A stretch of 6,856 bases of DNA. Origin: JBLHKE01 sp047619485 (lineage in GTDB: Bacteria > Verrucomicrobiota > Verrucomicrobiia > Verrucomicrobiales > DEV007). The notes under the pieces are model-generated. The model did not search any database. It was not told the origin of the DNA and saw only the letters and a program-made list of their open reading frames with translations. The stretch's first letter is position 1; each line of letters begins with the position of its first letter. The DNA lies in assembly GCA_047619485.1 (NCBI GenBank), contig JBLHKE010000425.1, positions 1-6,856 of the forward strand. Direction: 5' to 3'. A program made the translations under genes and the position numbers. Positions 1 to 6,800 of the stretch are shown in pieces.

Positions 1-33
1 CAGATCCGCCCGCTGAATCGTCATTAAATCCAT
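1..33 (-). CDS. Start of a divergent gene, product unknown (partial, 11 codons)
   Basis: Read on the minus strand, an ATG at 33-31 opens a frame that stays open to the window edge and gives MDLMTIQRADL. It is preceded by GGGGAGGA (minus strand, 39-46) at a spacing of 5 bases, a much stronger ribosome binding site than that of the gene on the other side of the intergenic region. A second in-frame ATG at 24-22 is possible but is placed less well relative to that site. Eleven residues are too few to identify a family, so no function is proposed. If real, this gene is transcribed divergently from the M20/ThuA operon and shares its upstream region. The competing reading is the tail of a plus-strand gene in the frame that stops at 72-74. 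Confidence 0.55.
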   Translation of the reverse strand, partial: MDLMTIQRADL

Positions 34-38
34 TTAAA

Positions 39-46
39 TCCTCCCC
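39..46 (-). promoter_or_regulatory. Strong Shine-Dalgarno sequence of the divergent gene
   Basis: The minus strand reads GGGGAGGA followed by TTTAA and then ATG. This is close to the full anti-16S complement at normal spacing, and it is the main reason for calling a gene start at 33. Confidence 0.55.
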
Positions 47-72
47 AGCAAACGGATCTGGATCGGAATTCT

Positions 73-82
73 AAAACGTTTT
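73..82. promoter_or_regulatory. CG-centred palindrome, possible operator
   Basis: AAAACGTTTT is a perfect 10-bp palindrome in the intergenic region between the divergent gene (start 33) and the M20 gene (start 167). LacI-family regulators typically bind palindromes with a central CG and A/T-rich arms of this type, so it could be an operator serving one or both directions. The symmetry does not extend cleanly past the 10 bases, and a palindrome of this size is expected by chance in roughly one of eight regions of this length. No convincing -35/-10 pair was found nearby. Confidence 0.2.
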
Positions 83-166
83 GCTCGAATCCTCTAAGTC
101 CGACAGGCTCCTAGCAATGCTCGATATTTCTTTGGCGAAGGCCGACGACGAAACTAGAGTGTCGGC

Positions 167-1351
167 ATGCATGACGTTTCCGAATTACTCGCCCGCACCC
201 AAGCGATCGAACCCTGGATCATCGAGATCCGACGCCGCCTGCACCAGACCCCTGAGTTGCTCTACGAGCTGCATGAGACGTCCAAGCTCGTCGCAGCGGA
301 GCTCGACCAACTCGGGGTGCGCTACGAAGCTGGTGTCGCGGAGACCGGGATCATCGCCACCATCGGCACCGGGGAATCCCCCTGCATCGCGTTACGTGCC
401 GACATGGATGCCCTACCGATCCAAGAAGAGGCCGACATCGATTTCCGTAGCAAGACTGAAGGCAAGATGCACGCCTGCGGACACGATTGCCACACGGCGA
501 TGCTACTCGGTGCGGCGAAACTCCTCAAGGAATCCGAGGCCGAACTCAAAGGCACGGTGAAACTGTTTTTCCAACCCGCCGAGGAGGGCGGCGCGGGAGC
601 CGAAAAGATGTGCCAAGCCGGGGCGATGGAGAATCCAAAGGTCGAGAAAGTGCTCGCGCTGCATGTGTGGCCGATGATCGAGACCGGTAAACTGTCTGGC
701 AAACCGGGACCGTTCCTGGCCGCGACCACTTCGTTCAGAATCACCGTCACCGGCCGTGGCGGACACGCAGCGATGCCACACCTGACGATCGATCCAGTGC
801 CCACCAGCGCGAAGATCGTCCTCGAGGCGCAGACCCTAGTCTCGCGCGAGCAGGATCCGCTCGAGGCCTGCGTGATCAGCTTCACCGGTTTCGATACCGG
901 CGGCTCTGGGTTCAATGTGATCCCGGAGGTGGTTGAGTTGCGCGGCACCATCCGCTCGTTGTCACGCGAGAACAAAGACGCGCTGAAAGTGCGGCTAGCA
1001 GAGGTGGCAACCGGCATCGCGGCACTCAACAAATGCACGGCGGAGGTGGAGTTCCCCGCGGTCGATTACCCAGCGACATCGAACGATCCAGCCTTGTGGC
1101 AGGAAGTTTTCGACATGGGAAAAAGCATCGTCGGCACAGGAAATTTCCCACTCGGCGAACCGATCATGGGTGGCGAAGATTTCGCCTTCTACGGCGACCA
1201 TGCGCCGACCTGTTTCGTGCCGGTCGGCATCCGTAACGAGGCCGAGGGATGCACCTACGGACTGCACCACCCGAAGTTCAAAGTCGACGAATCGGCCTTC
1301 CACATCGGAGCGGCGATGCACGTCAAATTTGCGCTGCAGAACTTGAGCTAG
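167..1351 (+). CDS. M20-family metallo-amidohydrolase (N-acyl-amino acid / hippurate / IAA-conjugate hydrolase type)
   Basis: A 394-residue cytoplasmic enzyme of full family length, expected to hydrolyse the amide bond of an N-acyl amino acid or similar conjugate with a two-metal centre. The M20D-type signatures appear in order: RRRLHQTPE (22-30), RADMDALPIQEE (77-88), HACGHDCHTAM (102-112), QPAEEGGAGAE (136-146), LALHVW (163-168), the lid-domain GRGGHAAMPH (196-205), MGGEDFAFY (334-342) and GLHHPKF (365-371). By family analogy the metal ligands are C104, H106, E140, H166 and H367, with E139 as general base; all are present. The lid/dimerisation domain spans about 185-295. There is no signal peptide. 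The start is fixed upstream by an in-frame stop at 155-157, four codons before the ATG; the ribosome site is weak (TAGAG at 155-159). An unusual C108 sits between H106 and H109. It is probably cotranscribed with the ThuA gene 7 bases downstream. The exact substrate cannot be read from the sequence. Confidence 0.93.
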   Translation: MHDVSELLARTQAIEPWIIEIRRRLHQTPELLYELHETSKLVAAELDQLGVRYEAGVAETGIIATIGTGESPCIALRADMDALPIQEEADIDFRSKTEGKMHACGHDCHTAMLLGAAKLLKESEAELKGTVKLFFQPAEEGGAGAEKMCQAGAMENPKVEKVLALHVWPMIETGKLSGKPGPFLAATTSFRITVTGRGGHAAMPHLTIDPVPTSAKIVLEAQTLVSREQDPLEACVISFTGFDTGGSGFNVIPEVVELRGTIRSLSRENKDALKVRLAEVATGIAALNKCTAEVEFPAVDYPATSNDPALWQEVFDMGKSIVGTGNFPLGEPIMGGEDFAFYGDHAPTCFVPVGIRNEAEGCTYGLHHPKFKVDESAFHIGAAMHVKFALQNLS

Positions 1352-1358
1352 GACACCT

Positions 1359-2318
1359 ATGAATGTTTTTGCCACCACCACGATCCTGTTATCGCTCTCT
1401 CTGTCTCTAGCCTCGGCGCAGCACGCTTGGCAGCAGCCGAAACCCATGTTGCCGCGAGCACAACTCGAGAAAATCACCGGTCCGATCACCAATGCAAAAC
1501 TCGTCGAGGATCTGAACATCGTGTGGGTTTGGGGATATGATGCGAACCACCGACCTGGTGCGCATGACTACTTGCGCGTTCGCGATCTGATGACGGAGCT
1601 GCTGAAGAAAGTCGCGAAAGTCGCGGTCGATACAGCCTATCACTTCCCGAGCAAAGAGCAGTTCGACAAGGCAGATTTGGTGGTGATGTATCTCCATCTA
1701 CCACAGCTCAGTACGCAGCAGTACTCCGATTTCAAATCCTACATTGCCGGAGGTGGCGGCGTGGTTGCCTTGCACGAAACCGCCATCATGCGCCCGCGCA
1801 GCGAAGGGAAGAAGCTGGCTGAATGTCTAGGGATGTCGTGGGACGAAGGCCGCTCCCAGTGGGGTGCAATTTTCGAGGACATATCGATCGAGAACACGCA
1901 CGAGATCTTCCAAGGTTTTCCAGAAAAATTGCGTATCGTCGACGAGTTCTACTGGCATCTCAACAAGATCGACGGGGTGAGAATTCTGGGAAGGCTGCGC
2001 ACTGGTCCACCAGGCAGCAGCAAGGCACGGCTCCCCGAAAGTAGGCTCTCGAAAGAGACGTCACCGATGTTCTGGACGCTCGAAAAAGGTAAAGGACGGG
2101 TCTTTGGAACAACCACCGGCCACAATACATTCAGCTACTACGACCCGGAGCTACGCATCGTTCTGTTTCGAGCCATGGCCTGGGCGGCGAAGGTAGAGGC
2201 AACGCCTTTCATGCCGCTTGTGTTCGATGGGATCACCGATGGGAACGGCATGGTCGGGACGGCCGACATGATGCGAGATTGGAAGGGTAAACTACGCAAG
2301 CCGCCGGAAGGTTTATAA
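1359..2318 (+). CDS. Secreted ThuA-domain protein (class I glutamine amidotransferase-like fold)
   Basis: The protein has 319 residues. Residues 1-20 form a Sec signal peptide: a short leucine/serine-rich core ending in LASA, then Q21, a good signal peptidase I site with no lipobox cysteine. The ThuA domain covers about 52-278. Recognisable parts are the beta strand NIVWVWG (53-59), the PGAHDY segment (66-71) that matches the GEHDY motif of PVC ThuA proteins, the hydrophobic strand and turn ADLVVMYLHLPQLS (105-118), YIAGGGGVVALHE (128-140), and GKGRVFGTTTGHN (244-256) followed by DPELRIVLFRAMAWAA (262-277). ThuA is named from a trehalose-utilisation locus, but its biochemical role is unsettled; PVC genomes carry many exported copies beside sugar-degradation genes. 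The last 40 residues (280-319) are a tail I do not recognise. The ATG is 7 bases after the M20 stop, and AGGA at 1350-1353 overlaps that stop, so translation is probably coupled. Confidence 0.87.
   Translation: MNVFATTTILLSLSLSLASAQHAWQQPKPMLPRAQLEKITGPITNAKLVEDLNIVWVWGYDANHRPGAHDYLRVRDLMTELLKKVAKVAVDTAYHFPSKEQFDKADLVVMYLHLPQLSTQQYSDFKSYIAGGGGVVALHETAIMRPRSEGKKLAECLGMSWDEGRSQWGAIFEDISIENTHEIFQGFPEKLRIVDEFYWHLNKIDGVRILGRLRTGPPGSSKARLPESRLSKETSPMFWTLEKGKGRVFGTTTGHNTFSYYDPELRIVLFRAMAWAAKVEATPFMPLVFDGITDGNGMVGTADMMRDWKGKLRKPPEGL
1608..1625 (+). repeat. Perfect 9-bp tandem duplication inside the ThuA gene
   Basis: AAAGTCGCG occurs twice head to tail. The unit is three codons long, so the frame is kept, and it encodes KVA-KVA (residues 84-89) at the end of the helix before the second strand of the ThuA domain. 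Probably a harmless slippage duplication. Confidence 0.6.
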
Positions 2319-2320
2319 GC

Positions 2321-2338
2321 TGAAGCGGGACGGCTTCA
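2321..2338. terminator. Small hairpin in the convergent junction, weak terminator candidate
   Basis: TGAAGC (2321-2326) and GCTTCA (2333-2338) form a 6-bp perfect stem with a 6-base loop, beginning 2 bases after the ThuA stop. There is no T-run after it on either strand, so it does not meet the usual intrinsic-terminator pattern. It lies where two convergent operons would need termination, which is the main argument for it. The rest of the 100-bp junction (2319-2418) shows only a weak 5-bp pairing, GGTCG at 2357 with CGACC at 2381. Confidence 0.25.
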
Positions 2339-2418
2339 CGTTCCCACGTGTGCGTTGGTCGATGGTGACTGACTAACTCCCGACCCCTACTTGTCTACGT
2401 TGGCTACGCTGCCTGAGG

Positions 2419-3831
2419 CTAAGCGATCAGATCCTTCCACACGTGGCCGTGGACATCTGTTAGTCTCAGGTCGCGGCCGCTCCAGCGATAGGTGAGTTTC
2501 TCGTGATCGATGCCTAGCTGGTGGAGGACAGTGGCCCAGAGGTCGTAGACGGTGGCGACATTCTCCATCGCCTTGTAGCCGAACTCGTCGGTCGAGCCAT
2601 AGGCGGTGCCGCCCTTCATGCCGCCGCCGGCCATCCACAAACTGAACCCGAAAGGATCGTGGTCGCGCCCGTTGGATCCTTGGGAGAACGGCGTGCGCCC
2701 GAACTCGCCGGTGAACACGATCAGCGTCTCTTCGAGTAGCCCGCGCGCTTTCAGGTCAGCGAGCAGTGCGGCGATTGGACCGTCGACCTGTTCGGCCATC
2801 GCGCCGTGTCCTCTTTTGAGATCCCCATGCTGATCCCAGGGGTTACCGCCACCACCGGCGCCGATGCCGACGTTGCAGCACGAGAGTTCGACGAAACGCA
2901 CACCGCGCTCGACCAGCCGCCGCGCCATGAGGCACTGGCGAGCATACTCAGCCTTGTGTTCATTCTTGCTGTTGACGCCATACATCTCCTTGGTGGCATC
3001 GCTCTCATCACTGATGTCGGTGAGTTCCGGCACCGCCTCCTGCATGAGGAAAGCCGTCTCGGCGTTCTTGACGGACGAAATCACCGCGTCTTTTGCAGCG
3101 ACACGATCGGCGAATCCGCGGTCGAGCTTACCGATAAAATCGAGCGCGCGACGCTGCTCGCTTTTTAGCATAGCGGGGTTGATGTGCGGCACTGCTTGGT
3201 CATTCGAGATGTTGAAGATCGAGCCCTGGGTAGTGGCGGGTAGAAAGGCGTTGCCAAACATGCTGACGCCGCCGTGTGGTGTGCTGGCGCGCTTCGATTG
3301 CAGCACCACATAGCCAGGCAGGTTCGGATTCTCCGTGCCACAGCCGTAGTTGACCCAGGAACCAGCGCTTGGGTAGCCGAGGAAGGGGAAGCCGCTGTGC
3401 ATGAAGAAGTTGGCCTGCGCGTGCTCGCTGAACTTGGCGGTCATCGACCGGCAGATGGCGAGGTCGTCGGCACGCTCGGCGATCTCCGGAAACATGTTGG
3501 TCAGCTCGAGCCCGGACTCCCCGTAGCGCTTGCTCTCCCACGGCGAGGCCATGATGTTGCCGTTGGCGTCGAACTGGGTGCGCTCGAGCGCGACCGGCAT
3601 CGGTTTGCCATGAAGTTTCTTCAGCAATGGTTTCGGGTCGAAGGAATCGACATGCGACACCCCGCCGGACATGTAGAGGAGGATGACTGACTTAGCCTTC
3701 GCCCCATGGTGGAGTTTGGGCTTCGTCGCCGCGAGGCTGTTGTTGTTGAGCATGCTCGATAGTGCGAGCCCGCTGACGCCCTTAGATGTCAACTTGAAAA
3801 ACTCGCGTCGGTTGTGGGTGCTAGTAGACAT
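2419..3831 (-). CDS. Tat-exported DUF1501 protein (alkaline phosphatase/sulfatase-like superfamily)
   Basis: 470 residues, a normal full length for the family. The N-terminus carries a twin-arginine signal: N7-R8-R9-E10-F11-F12-K13, followed by a moderately hydrophobic stretch (16-28) and a probable cleavage region near SLAA (32-35), so the protein should be folded in the cytoplasm and exported. Family motifs follow in order: YMSGGVSHVDSFDPKP (53-68), SEHAQANFFMHSGFP (135-149), PHGGVSMFGNAFLP (185-198), NPWDQHGDLKRGH (330-342), GEFGRTPFSQ (375-384), GRDHDPFGFSLWMAGGG (388-404) and the C-terminal LTYRWSGRDLRLTDV (446-460). DUF1501 proteins are related to sulfatases and alkaline phosphatases, but their reaction is not established. 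The ATG overlaps the end of the upstream PSCyt-type gene by 11 bases and has only a poor ribosome site (AAAGAA), pointing to translational coupling. This is the usual gene order of PSCyt-DUF1501 pairs. No truncation or frameshift is visible. Confidence 0.93.
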   Translation of the reverse strand: MSTSTHNRREFFKLTSKGVSGLALSSMLNNNSLAATKPKLHHGAKAKSVILLYMSGGVSHVDSFDPKPLLKKLHGKPMPVALERTQFDANGNIMASPWESKRYGESGLELTNMFPEIAERADDLAICRSMTAKFSEHAQANFFMHSGFPFLGYPSAGSWVNYGCGTENPNLPGYVVLQSKRASTPHGGVSMFGNAFLPATTQGSIFNISNDQAVPHINPAMLKSEQRRALDFIGKLDRGFADRVAAKDAVISSVKNAETAFLMQEAVPELTDISDESDATKEMYGVNSKNEHKAEYARQCLMARRLVERGVRFVELSCCNVGIGAGGGGNPWDQHGDLKRGHGAMAEQVDGPIAALLADLKARGLLEETLIVFTGEFGRTPFSQGSNGRDHDPFGFSLWMAGGGMKGGTAYGSTDEFGYKAMENVATVYDLWATVLHQLGIDHEKLTYRWSGRDLRLTDVHGHVWKDLIA

Positions 3832-6800
3832 AGATCAGTTCTTTGGAGTTCAAGATAGCGTGCGTGATGCGAAAAAAAGGATCGTCAGCGCCTCTCATTT
3901 TGGCGCGGCGGGCGTCGAGAGCTCCCGTGAGCTTGCCAGCCTCTGCGGCGAGCTTGGCGATCTTCTGATCAAGTGCCTGCAGCTTGGATAACTGGGATGG
4001 CGGCAGTGCCGCGGCGATCATCTGGTCTGTGACGAACGCCTTGAGCGTGCCAGAAGTCGCGGCGGCCACCTCTTCGGGAGTGAGCGCTCGATCATAGAGT
4101 CGCGCTTCGAAAATCTTGCCGGTGAGCGCGCGGCCGGGTGCCGGATTGACACCATGGCGCGTTCCAAAAACGACTTGGGATTTGCCCGCGCCGAATATCA
4201 TCGGGCTGGTCATGTAGGGTTTACCGTACACTTTGCCATCGCGGTAGGCGGTGACGGTACCATCGTCCCGGTAAGTGAAGACGATCCGCACCGGGCGCTG
4301 GTGGGCGTCCTTCTCCTGTGGTGCTTGGAAAGGGCGCGTACGGTGGTGGAAGTTGCTACCGGATAGCCAGGTCTTTGGCTCTAATTCGGCGTAGACAATG
4401 CCGTCGAAAATTCCGCCGTCGTGTGTCTGAACGGTCATCGCGCCGCCTTTGCTCTGCCCGATCGGGTCGAGTTGTACCAGGACTTCGAGCGACTTCGACC
4501 CAAGTTTTCCCGCAAACGCTGCGGTCATCACCATGCCACCATCCAACACCAAGGCACCACCCTCGATCTTAGCTTTGCCTTTGAGCTGGCCGTGCATCCC
4601 GCCGACGAGATCTTTCGCATCCCCTTCGAAATCCCAGCGGCCAATCGGTCGGAGATCGACCGCCGCCTTAGTGCCCACATTTTTCTGATCGACTTGAACT
4701 TGCAGGCTGGCACGCACTGGGGCGACGACGCCACCGCGTTCCTGCCTCAATGTGGCGAGCTGTTGGTTAAACTGCTCGCGTTTGGCCGCTAGCTCGGCGC
4801 TGTCGTCTTCCACCTTCCCCGAGAGGTAGCTGAGACAGGCGGCGAGTTCTTCATCGGTCGCACCGCGAGCATAGGCCTGTTGGAAAATCGTCTCTACACG
4901 CTGCGCGTCGGTCTCCAGTTCGCGCATTCCGCGGACGCGCCGGCTCCACTCGCTGGCGGACTGCTTGGTGATCTCGCCGTTCATCAGGGTGAGCGCCTGC
5001 GCCGGGACGTTGGTCAAGTTGCGCACGCCGACCGTACTGGTCGGGATCGGGTAGTTGAAGATCTTCAGGAACGGGTTGAGCGCGTTGCGCTTCGCGCGGA
5101 TGTAGATGGCGCGCTCACCGATGTCGTTGCGGGCGACGAAACGGACGATGTCTAGGATCGCCTCGGCATCGAGCCGGCGCGGCGTGAAGTAGGCGAGCTG
5201 AAGGTTGGCGGGATCGCGTTCGGCACTGGCGGGCGGGGCGCTGCTGGCTGAACGGAAGGTGCGGCTCATGACGAACTGCTTGACCAGGTGCTTCATCGAC
5301 CAACCGTTCTCGCGCAGTTCAATCGCGAGGTGATCGAGTAGCTCGGGGTGTGTCGGTTGTTTGCCGAGCCGGCCGAAGTTGTCCGCCGAGGCGACGAGCC
5401 CGCTGCCGAAAGTGTGGTGCCAAAGGCGGTTGGCGATGACACGCAGCGTCAGCGTGTTGCGCTCGGCCAACATGTCCTCGGCGAGCTGTCGGCGTCCGCT
5501 GCCAGACTTGTAGGGCTCGCCCGGGAACGCTTCCAAGAACCCACGCTCGACGGGTTCCTTCTCTTTCTTATAGTCGCCGCGATCGAGCAATGGCTGGTCC
5601 CATGCCTGGGCATCGACGACACCGACCGAGCGAGCCGGCTTACGAATCTCTGCTTCGAGTTTGCGATAGGTTCTGATGCCCACTCTGAGATCAGCTGGTA
5701 GCTTGGCCACTTCGTTCGAGAGGAGGTTGCGGCTGACAAAGGCGTTGAGCAACTGTGCCTGCACATCGCTAGGCGTATTGTTTGTCCACGCGGTGAGGGC
5801 GGCACGCAATGAATCGCGGTAGTGATCGAGCAAGGCCTGACGATCAGTGATTGCGTCGAGCTCGCCAGCAAGGGCGACGATCGGTGCGCCAAGTTCGCGC
5901 ATCGAATCGCTTCCGGCGTAGACTTCGAACACGCCGAACCACGAACGCTCTGGTCCGCCCTCGCCTCTGAAAGTGCTGTCGGCGCCGGTGTTGATCTGGT
6001 AGTAACCCTTCTCGCCGTTCCAATATTTGTACTTGTTGAGGTTCACCCAGCCGGGTTGCGGTTTCAGCTCGGGTGCGGGATGCAGGCCGCCGTGGCTGAG
6101 CGGGTAGCTGCGCACGGTGAAGCGAGCGATCGAGCCGGAGCCCATTGCGCGGATGGAATTACGTTCGCCTTTGGCGAGGTGGAAAACCGAATTAAGAAAG
6201 CCATTGTGCTTGTCGGAGATGAGGTGTGAGTAAATGCCAGCCGGGTAGATACCAGTGAAGGCACTTTGACCGCTGCCAGCGAGCGCGAATGAGCCAGCTG
6301 GGCTGACTTGATCACTGAGCCCGTTGCCACTTTTGAACCACTGGTCGTAGCCCGCCTGGTCGCGCAGATCGGCGTAGAAGGTGGCATTCGCTTTGGCTTT
6401 TTCGTTTTGGGCGATTCCATCTTCGCGGCGCTGGCGCATCGACTTCAGCTGCTCGGCGACATCCCCGGGCTTCGCGCCTTTGAGTTTTGCCCAAGCACCG
6501 AGCGGGTCGGTGTCTGGGATTTTGTCGAGCTTGGCCTTCTCCAGCCCCGCGATGGCGACATCGATCTGAGACAACCAATGGGCGCCAAATTGTTTACGCA
6601 GCTGCTGTTTGAGCTTGGTGAGTTCTTTTTTATGCAGATCCTGCAACTCCGGCGAGTCGATGTTGATAATCGCCGGCCGACTGCTGATCATGATGCCGTA
6701 GAACTTGTAGAAATCCTCCTGGCTAATCGGGTCGAACTTGTGGTTGTGACAGCGCGCACATGAGACGGTGACGCCGAGGATCGATTTGGAAATTACATCG

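Noticed and set aside
3..74. Plus-strand frame open from the left edge to a stop at 72-74, possibly the tail of an upstream gene
   Set aside because: The 23 residues show no motif, and the opposite strand has a start codon with a strong ribosome site in the same place. It cannot be excluded without the sequence to the left.
81..560. 159-codon plus-strand open frame overlapping the start of the M20 gene
   Set aside because: Its translation is rich in Ser, Arg and Pro with no recognisable motif, and from 167 on it is a shifted reading of a clear M20 coding sequence.
322..1038. 238-codon minus-strand open frame inside the M20 gene
   Set aside because: Antisense shadow of a confidently identified gene; the product is low-complexity in Ser/Ala/Pro and matches no family.
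1395..1408. CT-rich repeat in the ThuA signal peptide, considered as a phase-variable tract
   Set aside because: Only four uninterrupted CT units occur, too short for typical slippage-based switching; it is explained by alternating Leu/Ser codons in the signal peptide core.
995..1519. 174-codon minus-strand open frame across the M20/ThuA junction
   Set aside because: It lies antisense to two well-supported genes, has no good ribosome site that I can see, and its product has no recognisable domain.
2319..2418. Possible small gene or RNA in the convergent junction
   Set aside because: The stretch is 100 bases long with no start codon behind a ribosome site and no structured element beyond one weak hairpin.
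3202..3260. Possible inactivated catalytic site in the DUF1501 protein
   Set aside because: All family motifs I can recall are present and full length; small differences such as GGVSH for GGPSH and GRDHD for GRDHN do not justify calling loss of function.
6308..6763. 151-codon plus-strand open frame opposite the PSCyt-type gene
   Set aside because: The minus strand here encodes conserved DUF1549 sequence including CARCH; the plus-strand product looks like an antisense reading.
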